Origin: an uncultured Clostridia bacterium
Lineage (GTDB): Bacteria; Bacillota; Clostridia; Oscillospirales; Acutalibacteraceae
Assembly: GCA_946610835.1 (NCBI GenBank)
Contig: CAMOCU010000074.1
Location: forward strand, 1-5,823
Reading direction: 5' to 3'
DNA length: 5,823 bases
Shown: positions 1-4,806 of the stretch, piece after piece
How the letters are laid out: the number at the start of each line of letters is the position of its first letter
Position numbering within the stretch: position 1 is the first letter of the stretch
Program-made: the position numbers and the translations under genes
The notes under the pieces: generated by a model
The model's database searches: none
Seen by the model: only the letters and a program-made list of their open reading frames with translations
Told to the model about the DNA's origin: nothing

Positions 1-6
1 AAAAGC

Positions 7-228
7 TTACTTCGCAATCCGCACACCCCAATTGTGCGGTATTGCCTTAATGATTGTGAACAGGAGCTGAATCAGATACAACGGCAGGCGGATCAAAAAT
101 TCAAAAAAAGATCCGGACATCGCCTGCGCTGCAACAGTGTCATCCGCCGCGCAAGCTGTGATTTGCATGCACGCGAAAGTAAACAATAATACCAGCGTGA
201 GCACAAGAGCTTTTTTCCATGTCTTCAT
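7..228 (-). CDS. Exported mini-protein, signal peptide plus hydrophobic helix (73 aa)
   Basis: I do not recognise this protein as a named family. It begins with a Lys/Trp-Lys-Lys n-region and a strong hydrophobic core (residues 7-22). Two exits are possible: a lipobox-like I-T-A-C (residues 23-26), making a lipoprotein with Cys26 first, or type I cleavage just after it (A-C-A before A-D-D). The mature part is only about 45 residues: a short Ala/Thr/Ser segment, then a hydrophobic helix (about 40-63, rich in Phe, Leu and Ile), then a basic end (H-N-W-G-V-R-I-A-K). An ATG two codons upstream (232-234) lies almost on top of the G-rich ribosome binding site, whereas the ATG at 226-228 has normal spacing, so I chose the latter. 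The plan matches the 67-residue protein at 985-1188, and the tail resembles the C-terminal regions of the larger paralogs. A membrane-acting or membrane-anchored peptide is inference. Confidence 0.72.
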   Translation of the reverse strand: MKTWKKALVLTLVLLFTFACMQITACAADDTVAAQAMSGSFFEFLIRLPLYLIQLLFTIIKAIPHNWGVRIAK

Positions 229-235
229 GTACATA

Positions 236-247
236 CCCCCCCTTCTT
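236..247 (-). promoter_or_regulatory. Ribosome binding site with a seven-G run
   Basis: Read on the minus strand this is AAGAAG running into a total of seven G residues, ending one base before the upstream ATG and seven bases before the second ATG. The spacing favours the second ATG as the start of the 73-residue protein. A homopolymer of seven G in a Shine-Dalgarno region could change length by slippage and alter translation, but nothing here shows that it does. Confidence 0.55.
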
Positions 248-263
248 ATGAAATTTCAAATTC

Positions 264-290
264 TCTTAAACTGTGTAAGAAAGTTTAGGA
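264..290. repeat. 9-bp inverted repeat in the leader of the 73-aa gene
   Basis: TCTTAAACT (264-272) pairs with AGTTTAGGA (282-290) across a 9-base loop, with a single T-G wobble and the rest Watson-Crick. It lies about 36 bases upstream of the chosen start codon and has no T run after it in either direction, so it is not a canonical terminator. It could be an operator or a leader hairpin, or chance in AT-rich DNA. Confidence 0.35.
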
Positions 291-579
291 AATCACGGAT
301 AGAATCCGCTGCGTTCGAGAGAGCAGAGCCTTGATCTTCATATCGGGATAAAATTCCTTGCACGAACACTACGGATTTTCTGTGTTTCCCGAGGATTTGA
401 GCAGGTGCGTGGCGAAATGTGCATTTGATTAAGAAAAAACTGCTTCATAACTATAACAGTCAGAATTTCTTTTACCGTTTTCTCCACTCACTGCGGATAT
501 ATCCTATCACAAAAAAACAATTACGCACGTCAAAGGACACAAGCGTGGTCGAATCCGGCACGAATGCAGATACAATCAC
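291..579. other. Gene-free stretch upstream of the 73-aa gene
   Basis: I see no coding region with a plausible ribosome binding site on either strand. The stretch is AT-rich in its middle (about 430-530) and should contain the promoter of the 73-residue gene if that gene is transcribed on its own, but I found no convincing pair of -35 and -10 boxes with 16-18 base spacing. A 10-bp palindrome GGATATATCC sits at 495-504 with no assignable role. Confidence 0.5.
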
Positions 580-743
580 TTAAGGAAGCACTGGATGAAC
601 CCGATGCGCACGATGGAACGGTTCTTTGACATCTGCCCGCACATAATCCTTTGCTTTACGCCAGCAAAGCGGCAGTCTTTTGTTCGATCTGCCCCAAATT
701 TCTCGTTCCCTTGCACATCAGGATTGAATCAGCGCTTCCCTAA
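580..743. mobile_element. MITE-like element with long imperfect terminal inverted repeats
   Basis: The left end (580 onward, TTAAGGAAGCACTGGATG...) and the reverse complement of the right end (743 backward, TTAGGGAAGCGCTGATTC...) align over about 40 bases with scattered mismatches and small gaps. Both reach a GATG(C/T)GCA core and then a GGAACG block. The interior forms its own hairpin: CTTTGC (649-654) pairs with GCAAAG (664-669), flanked by CTGCC-type and GGCAG-type arms (633-639 with 670-675). The element is 164 bp, has no credible gene and could fold end to end. That fits a non-autonomous, palindromic mobile repeat. I cannot see a clear target-site duplication, and the transposase family that would move it is unknown from this window. 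Confidence 0.6.
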
Positions 744-771
744 AATAAAAAACGATCGGCATGAGCCGGTC
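742..771 (-). terminator. Compact intrinsic terminator (minus strand)
   Basis: On the minus strand, GACCGGC (771-765) pairs with GCCGATC (760-754) around a TCAT loop, with one C-A mismatch. It is followed by G, six T, A and four T. This is the classic intrinsic terminator form and would stop transcripts from the upstream operon that pass the hairpin at 787-858. It lies between the two related repeat elements. Confidence 0.6.
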
Positions 772-779
772 GGAGGCGT

Positions 780-858
780 AAAAAAACGCTGAATAAATCG
801 GATGTGCAGGAGAACGGAAAAAGATCCGTTTTTCTCGTGCCATCGAAATGATTCAGCG
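780..858 (-). terminator. Long palindrome ending in seven T: operon terminator
   Basis: The base of the stem is CGCTGAAT (787-794) against ATTCAGCG (851-858), perfect over 8 bp. The top is AACGGA (813-818) against TCCGTT (825-830) with a 6-base loop, and imperfect pairing joins the two. On the minus strand the stem is followed directly by seven T (786-780), as expected for an intrinsic terminator of the operon that ends at 985. On the plus strand it is followed by a T-rich stretch, so it might work both ways. Its arms are related in sequence to the termini of the element at 580-743. Confidence 0.65.
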
Positions 859-867
859 CTTTCTTTA
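780..867. repeat. Short relative of the 580-743 element
   Basis: The plus-strand segment from 787 (CGCTGAATAAATC, then GGATGTGCAG and GAGAACGG) aligns with the reverse complement of the right end of the 580-743 element (CGCTGATTCAATC, then CTGATGTGCA and GGGAACG). The other side (851-867, ATTCAGCGCTTTCTTTA) matches the outer end of the same terminal repeat. It therefore looks like a second, internally deleted copy consisting of little more than the two terminal repeats back to back. The outer limits are approximate. Confidence 0.5.
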
Positions 868-898
868 TTTATGCTTGTTTTTGTTGCTTGGATCGCTC

Positions 899-918
899 AA
901 AATCTCCATGAAGATTTT
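899..918. repeat. 7-bp inverted repeat downstream of the operon
   Basis: AAAATCT (899-905) pairs perfectly with AGATTTT (912-918) around a 6-base loop. It lies about 65 bases past the stop codon of the 67-residue gene. No T run follows it in the direction of transcription, so it is at most a 3' end-protecting hairpin. The rest of 868-984 shows no gene. Confidence 0.3.
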
Positions 919-984
919 CAGCTTAATACAATGGAAATATCGCACGGAGTGGTCAAACTATACTGCCGAGTATCCTTCATATGT

Positions 985-1188
985 TCAGCAGTAAACGTCT
1001 CTGAAGAAAACATAGATCTTTTCGATCACGCCGAAGAACATTTTGGCGGACAGAATCAGACGGTCAAACAGAGCGTTGACAACGCCTTCATTCGGCAGAG
1101 CGGAGCCGTCGGCGGCCATCGTGGTCACAGAGAGCACCACAGCCATAACGGCCACAACCGCAAGCAGTGCAAGCAATTTTTTACGCAT
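985..1188 (-). CDS. Exported mini-protein, signal peptide plus amphipathic helix (67 aa)
   Basis: I do not recognise a named family. Residues 1-25 form a textbook signal peptide: M-R-K-K, then an Ala/Val/Leu core, with a likely type I site after T-M-A before A-D-G. The mature peptide is about 42 residues: a short loop (G-S-A-L-P-N-E-G), then a helix-prone segment (35-65) mixing Phe, Leu, Ile and Val with spaced charged residues (D, R, K, E, K, R, D), ending in a C-terminal Cys. The start has an AAAGGAG ribosome binding site about 8 bases upstream. It lies 18 bases after the 234-residue gene and is the last gene of the operon. It looks like the signal peptide and tail of the upstream paralogs with the ectodomain missing. 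Alternatives are a secreted membrane-active peptide or a small partner subunit of the larger proteins; neither is shown. Confidence 0.75.
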   Translation of the reverse strand: MRKKLLALLAVVAVMAVVLSVTTMAADGSALPNEGVVNALFDRLILSAKMFFGVIEKIYVFFRDVYC

Positions 1189-1206
1189 GAAAAACTCTCC
1201 TTTCGA

Positions 1207-1911
1207 TCAGACAGCGGTTTTGGGTGCGAACACCTTGTCATACAGCCACTGCTTGACAAACAGCATTGCGTTGCTGATTGCCTTTGCGATTTTGAAGAAA
1301 GGCGACGCAATGTTTTTGCGCAGGGTGTAGAAGAAATCGACAATGTAGTAGAAGTCGTCCACATCGTCGCGGGAAGGAACCTTGTGACCCTTTTCCCATA
1401 CGCCGTATACGCTCAGTACGTTGGTGTTTTCCTGATAACTTCTGACAGCCCAGCCGACAAAGGTGTTTTCGTCGGAATAGGCGATGGTGAAGTCTGTGAA
1501 ATCCAGACCCTTGATGACGCCTTCTTCGTTTTTGGAGAAAGAGTCGTCACGGAAGCTGACTTTGCCGGAGGTGCTGAATGCAAGGTTGTTGGGATCCTGC
1601 GGCGTCCAGCCCTTGACCGTGACGCCGTCAGCATCGGGATAGTAATCGATCTTCATCGCAACGCTGCTGCTTTTGAAGGAGACGATGTGGTCGCCTTCGT
1701 GCAGGATCGTGGCGTTTTCGTTGCCCTTGGTCATGTACTGGATCTCGTCAAAATCATGATCCTTTGCAAGTTCGTACGTGTTGTAGGTGATTTCTTCTTC
1801 TGTAGCGGATTCCGGCTCGGAAGGATCCTCCGCATCGGCGGCGAATGCCACCAGAGCAGAGCCGGTAAACAGCATCAATGCGGCCATGCATACCGCAAGA
1901 AATTTTTTCAT
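1207..1911 (-). CDS. Exported protein with InlB/Flg_new-like module and C-terminal helix (234 aa)
   Basis: The protein has a signal peptide (1-24, likely cut after A-F-A) and an acidic Pro/Glu stretch (25-40). An L-H-E-G-D-H-I motif (70-76) leads to a D-Y-Y-P-D-A-D-G segment (89-96). V-S-F-R-D is at 118-122. A single module ends with F-V-G-W (151-154) and V-Y-G-V-W-E (168-173). The GW...YxxW pattern resembles the Listeria-Bacteroides beta-grasp repeat found in internalin-type surface proteins, but the match is divergent and by eye. The C-terminal region (187-228) is rich in Phe, Tyr, Ile and Lys and looks amphipathic. The open frame extends 24 codons upstream, but the ATG at 1909-1911 has an AGGAAGG ribosome binding site and gives a clean signal peptide. 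It is fourth in the operon, 19 bases after its neighbour. Function unknown; a surface-exposed, membrane-associated role is inferred. Confidence 0.82.
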   Translation of the reverse strand: MKKFLAVCMAALMLFTGSALVAFAADAEDPSEPESATEEEITYNTYELAKDHDFDEIQYMTKGNENATILHEGDHIVSFKSSSVAMKIDYYPDADGVTVKGWTPQDPNNLAFSTSGKVSFRDDSFSKNEEGVIKGLDFTDFTIAYSDENTFVGWAVRSYQENTNVLSVYGVWEKGHKVPSRDDVDDFYYIVDFFYTLRKNIASPFFKIAKAISNAMLFVKQWLYDKVFAPKTAV

Positions 1912-1930
1912 CGTGCAGCCTTCCTTTCTG

Positions 1931-2680
1931 TTATCTGTTTTTGCCCAGCATTCTTGCCCACAGTTCGATAACCTTGGGCACAAAGACGATCAGACCGTCG
2001 CCGATTTTGTCGAGGAACGCAAGCCATTTGGAGTAGATCTTTTCCAGGAAAGATTCAAATCCGGTCGGCTCTCTCGTTTCGTACACAGCGCGCAGCGAAA
2101 TGGTCAGCGCGGAACTGCTTTCGCTCACATCGACGATCTCCCAGCCTGTGAGAGTAGTGTACTGGATCAGTGTGGTCTTTTCATATTCATAGTCGATGGT
2201 CAGTGTGATGCCCTTTTTCAGTTTCTTCTGTTCGTCGGAGGACAGAGAAGACAGGATTTCTGCCGGGGCATGGAATTCCGTGTTTTTGGTTTCCATCTCA
2301 CCGACTGTATCGCCGATATTGGCGACGGGATAAGAACCTGCATACAGTTCGCCCGAAGAGAAGCTCGCGATGCTGTCACGGAACGAAACGACGCCGATGA
2401 AGTCTTCGTCGGCATATTTTTTCTGCAGGGCGCTGGTGACGTGATCTCTGTCTTGCGAACTTACGGAGTAGGTCACGGTCAGCACATCGCATTCTTCATG
2501 AACAGAAGTGATTTTGTCGCCGGGAGCGAGAATCTGGCCGACATAGTAGCCGGAATCCGTTTTGACGATCTCGGGCTCTTCAGGGGTTTCGGGATCCGCT
2601 GCATCCGCGGCGCACACGCTCATTGCAAAGCAGCTCAGCAGTGTGAGCAGGGAGAGCAGGACAGCTAATACTTTTTTCAT
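1931..2680 (-). CDS. Exported protein with InlB/Flg_new-like module and C-terminal helix (249 aa)
   Basis: The signal peptide opens with M-K-K-V-L-A and is probably cut after V-C-A (residue 24), followed by A-D-A-A-D-P and a Pro/Glu stretch (30-38). L-A-P-G-D-K-I (51-57) precedes a V-T-Y segment (69-71). V-V-S-F-R-D (97-102) matches the V-S-F-R-D of the 234-residue neighbour, so these two may be the closest pair. The GW-type module is degenerate: L-T-G-W at 177-180 and L-R-A-V-Y at 196-200, with Tyr where the others have Trp. The tail (207-246) contains F-E-S-F-L-E-K-I and V-F-V-P-K-V-I-E-L-W and looks like an amphipathic helix ending in K-N-R. The AGGAGGAA ribosome binding site is well placed. 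It is third in the operon, 28 bases after the preceding gene. No enzymatic motif is visible and function is unknown. Confidence 0.82.
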   Translation of the reverse strand: MKKVLAVLLSLLTLLSCFAMSVCAADAADPETPEEPEIVKTDSGYYVGQILAPGDKITSVHEECDVLTVTYSVSSQDRDHVTSALQKKYADEDFIGVVSFRDSIASFSSGELYAGSYPVANIGDTVGEMETKNTEFHAPAEILSSLSSDEQKKLKKGITLTIDYEYEKTTLIQYTTLTGWEIVDVSESSSALTISLRAVYETREPTGFESFLEKIYSKWLAFLDKIGDGLIVFVPKVIELWARMLGKNR

Positions 2681-2708
2681 GGTTTTGTATTCCTCCTATC
2701 CGTGTCGA

Positions 2709-3392
2709 TCAGACAAAGAATGAAGTGATGCGCTGCATCAGATCGGCCAGGTAATTGATCAGATAATCAATAAAGGTCTTGGCATAGTCCGCCATCATGG
2801 CCTTGAAGCCCTGCCAGCCGTGATAGGTGGGCACATCCCACTGCGCGGTCAAAACGATGCGGTTGAATTCTTTGCCGGAGTAGGCGTTGTCCACACGCCA
2901 GGATTTGAACGCGTAGCCTGCGCTGTGTTCAAAGTCGATGGAATAGGAACGGCCGCTCTTCTGCGTTCCGCTTTCCAGGACGAAATCGGTGCTCTCGCCA
3001 ACGGCGCGCACGGTGTAATTTGTGCTCTGGAAATCCAGGAACTTGGTCACGCCCTTGGACTGGCTTGCCGCGTCCGTGCCGGGCAGGTACTCCACGATCA
3101 GCACATCGCTGACTGCAGGAGTGTCTGTGTCGTCGGCCGCCTCAACAGGCTCTTCGGGATCGTCAGGCTCTTCGGCGCTGATCGGCAGCAGAATGATGTC
3201 GGTAGGCTGGAAATAGACGTCGTCGCCGGCCTGCAGCGCCGCAATGATGTCCTCGATTTTGTATTCCACAGGCGTATAAGCCGGGGTTTCGGGCACTTCC
3301 GGTTCGGCCGTGTCCTCGGCGTGTGCGGCAACGGCAAACACGCCGCAGCACATCACAAGCGCCATGAAAATGGAAAGCAGTTTTTTCGTCAT
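2709..3392 (-). CDS. Exported protein with InlB/Flg_new-like module and C-terminal helix (227 aa)
   Basis: The frame opens at an ATG overlapping the stop codon of the preceding gene (3414-3416). The AAGGAGG at about 3401-3407, however, lies 8 bases before the ATG at 3390-3392, which gives M-T-K-K-L-L and a normal signal peptide, so I chose that start. Cleavage is expected after A-H-A (residue 25). An acidic Pro/Glu stretch follows, then L-Q-A-G-D-D-V (53-59). A second acidic insert (about 73-90, many Asp, Glu and Pro) is not seen in the paralogs. After it come V-E-Y-L-P-G (100-105) and the terminal module, with F-K-S-W (162-165, Ser replacing the usual Gly) and L-T-A-Q-W-D (181-186). The tail from 193 alternates hydrophobic and polar residues and ends F-F-V. 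Second gene of the operon. Function unknown; membrane association by the tail is inferred. Confidence 0.82.
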   Translation of the reverse strand: MTKKLLSIFMALVMCCGVFAVAAHAEDTAEPEVPETPAYTPVEYKIEDIIAALQAGDDVYFQPTDIILLPISAEEPDDPEEPVEAADDTDTPAVSDVLIVEYLPGTDAASQSKGVTKFLDFQSTNYTVRAVGESTDFVLESGTQKSGRSYSIDFEHSAGYAFKSWRVDNAYSGKEFNRIVLTAQWDVPTYHGWQGFKAMMADYAKTFIDYLINYLADLMQRITSFFV

Positions 3393-3415
3393 GATATGTA
3401 CCTCCTTACACTTCA

Positions 3416-4315
3416 TCAGACTTCCACGCCGAACAGTCTGTACAGCAGGGGCTTGAGCGTTCCGGTCAGGAAAATGGAGATTACGGGACCCACAGCGCCG
3501 GGAAGAAGAATCAGATAGCCGCGGATCGTTTCGATGAAGTTGAGAACCGCATCCAGCGCCTTGGCGATGGGATTGTCGTACACTTTGCTCTCGTCAGAAC
3601 TGGGTTTGGTTGTGGCAGGCGCTGTGGACGGTTCTTCGCCGGGGTGTCTGTCCCACAGGGCATACAGGTCAATCGTCACTTTCGCGTTGGACGTCTTGCT
3701 CCACGTGACAGCTTTGGACACGACCCAGCCGAGGAACTTGCCGTTGGAGAACTTTTCGTTGTGCAGCGCAAAGTCGATCGGCGCCACGCCGCGCTCACGC
3801 GGTTCGGAATCTCTGGCGACCAGCGCGTCAGCATTCAGACCGACAACCGTGATCTCCGGCGAATCTCCCTTGACAAACGATGCGGAGGACAGGAATGTTT
3901 TGTAGTATTTGGGGCTTTTGGCATAATAGTCAGCAACCGCTTCACCGTTTTTGGTGTCCACATCCCATTTTTTGGTATCCAGTTCATACTGGGGGATGAT
4001 CGTCTCTTTCCAGTATCTGTTGCTTTGGCTGGTGGAAAGCTCCGCTGCATCGGGATGGTAGACAAAATCCACGTACTTCGGCTTTTCTGCCGTTGCGCCG
4101 GCCGCTGTGATTTCATCAAAGCGGATCACATCGCCGTTTTGCAGCAGCGTGACCTCACCGTCGGCTTTGTTCAAAGCGACGATGGGGTTGTCTCCGCCTG
4201 TCCAGGTGTATACATTGCCTGCAGGCTCTGCATCGTCTTCTGCGGAGACGTTGCAGACAGCGATTACGCTGAATGTCAGCAGCACCGCGAGAAGCGTCGC
4301 GAGAACTTTTTTCAT
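3416..4315 (-). CDS. Exported protein with InlB/Flg_new-like module and C-terminal hydrophobic region (299 aa)
   Basis: First and largest gene of the operon, starting 17 bases after a strong AAGGAGGAA site. The signal peptide is M-K-K-V-L-A followed by a hydrophobic core, cut after V-S-A (residue 25). It shares with its paralogs L-Q-N-G-D-V-I (58-64), a V-Y-H-P-D-A segment (85-90), and the terminal module with F-L-G-W (194-197) and L-Y-A-L-W-D (217-222). This is the best match in the window to the Listeria-Bacteroides repeat signature. A Tyr/Lys-rich insert (100-150) is specific to it. A Pro/Thr/Ser linker (227-243) separates the module from the C-terminal region (249-299), which contains two strongly hydrophobic stretches and could span or lie in the membrane. 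No sortase motif, cell-wall repeat or catalytic motif is visible. Function is unknown; a surface-displayed protein is the most likely reading. Confidence 0.85.
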   Translation of the reverse strand: MKKVLATLLAVLLTFSVIAVCNVSAEDDAEPAGNVYTWTGGDNPIVALNKADGEVTLLQNGDVIRFDEITAAGATAEKPKYVDFVYHPDAAELSTSQSNRYWKETIIPQYELDTKKWDVDTKNGEAVADYYAKSPKYYKTFLSSASFVKGDSPEITVVGLNADALVARDSEPRERGVAPIDFALHNEKFSNGKFLGWVVSKAVTWSKTSNAKVTIDLYALWDRHPGEEPSTAPATTKPSSDESKVYDNPIAKALDAVLNFIETIRGYLILLPGAVGPVISIFLTGTLKPLLYRLFGVEV

Positions 4316-4339
4316 AGTAATTCCTCCTTAAACATTGCG

Positions 4340-4356
4340 CCGGGTCGCTTACCCGG
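4340..4356 (-). promoter_or_regulatory. Leader hairpin just upstream of the operon ribosome binding site
   Basis: CCGGGT and ACCCGG form a perfect 6-bp GC-rich stem with a 5-base loop. The hairpin lies between the predicted transcription start (near 4365) and the ribosome binding site (4321-4329), about 10 bases from the latter. There is no T run after it, so it is unlikely to terminate. It could stabilise the 5' end of the mRNA or modulate translation of the first gene. It is too small to be a known riboswitch. Confidence 0.45.
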
Positions 4357-4371
4357 TCAAATTCACTATTC

Positions 4372-4400
4372 ATTGTAAACGATTTGCCGGCGCATTACAA
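4372..4400 (-). promoter_or_regulatory. Sigma-A-type promoter of the exported-protein operon
   Basis: On the minus strand, TTGTAA (4400-4395, 4 of 6 to TTGACA) and TACAAT (4377-4372, 5 of 6 to TATAAT) are separated by exactly 17 bases. Transcription would start near 4365, about 50 bases before the ATG. An AT-only tract (4412-4430) lies where an UP element would be expected. This is the only convincing promoter for the five-gene run, whose internal gaps are 28 bases or shorter. Confidence 0.65.
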
Positions 4401-4411
4401 GAGGAAATCCT

Positions 4412-4460
4412 AAAAAAATAATATTTTTTTGGTTCATTTTCGTCAAAACGACGAAATGAA
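4412..4460 (-). terminator. Probable terminator after the gpr transcription unit
   Basis: On the minus strand an 11-bp stem (TTCATTTCGTC against GACGAAAATGAA with one extra base, loop of about 5) begins about 20 bases after the stop codon of the 103-residue gene. A 9-bp AT-only palindrome (4412-4430) ending in seven T follows it. The gap of about 14 bases between the main stem and the T run is not canonical. Alternatively the AT tract belongs to the downstream promoter and the hairpin is only a 3' end stabiliser. Confidence 0.5.
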
Positions 4461-4480
4461 AGACTGTTTTTTGTGCAGGA

Positions 4481-4792
4481 TTACCATTGCCCTTTACGAA
4501 CAGTTTGCAATAGTTCCTCGATGGAAAAAAGTGTGCCGAATGTGTTGCCGACGGGTGCCGGGAGCAGGGACAGGTACGCGCGCCATTCGGCTGCGTTCCG
4601 AAGCTCCGGCAGCGAAAGTGTACGCGGCGAGACGGGAAGATCCCACTGCGCCGCGACGCGCGTCCCGGAGGACAGGTACCCTGTTCGCTCACGGACAACA
4701 ATTACGCCCAGTGCGCCGAGGATCAGACACAGCAGGATGCACTGTACACGGATATATCCGCGCAAAATACGGCGGGAGGACAAGCTGTGCAT
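4481..4792 (-). CDS. Single-pass membrane protein encoded directly after gpr (103 aa)
   Basis: I do not recognise a named family. The N-terminus is basic (M-H-S-L-S-S-R-R, then R-G-Y-I-R), followed by one transmembrane segment (about 15-33, I-L-L-C-L-I-L-G-A-L-G-V-I-V-V) and then R-E-R. The remaining 70 residues are probably outside the cytoplasm or in the intermembrane space of a forespore. They include R-T-L-S-L-P-E-L-R (57-65), A-E-W-R-A-Y-L and a conserved-looking P-V-G-N-T-F-G-T-L-F-S-I (80-91). The frame runs open far upstream through gpr, but the ATG at 4790-4792 has an AAGGGGG ribosome binding site in the 14-base gap after the gpr stop. Coupling to gpr suggests expression in the developing spore. 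In Bacillus the gene after gpr is spoIIP, but this protein is far too short and lacks any visible amidase motif. Confidence 0.75.
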   Translation of the reverse strand: MHSLSSRRILRGYIRVQCILLCLILGALGVIVVRERTGYLSSGTRVAAQWDLPVSPRTLSLPELRNAAEWRAYLSLLPAPVGNTFGTLFSIEELLQTVRKGQW

Positions 4793-4806
4793 GACTGCGC
4801 CCCCTT

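Noticed and set aside
495..504. Palindrome GGATATATCC, also present inside the 103-residue gene near 4750
   Set aside because: Two copies of a 10-base AT-rich palindrome, one inside a coding region, can arise by chance; no related spacing or context.
595..792. 65-codon plus-strand frame inside the repeat element
   Set aside because: It consists of the inverted-repeat DNA itself, has no ribosome binding site, and no protein-like pattern is visible.
802..1971. Long open frame on the plus strand (389 codons)
   Set aside because: It runs antisense through two genes with clear signal peptides and ribosome binding sites, its composition is His/Cys/Arg-rich as typical of a shadow frame, and it has no convincing ribosome binding site.
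1787..2668. Plus-strand open frame of 293 codons
   Set aside because: Antisense shadow of the 249- and 234-residue genes; no recognisable domain or ribosome binding site.
2609..2680. Possible lipobox (L-L-S-C, residues 14-17) in the 249-residue protein
   Set aside because: The position before Ser is Leu, which is atypical, and the hydrophobic core continues to a good type I site at V-C-A.
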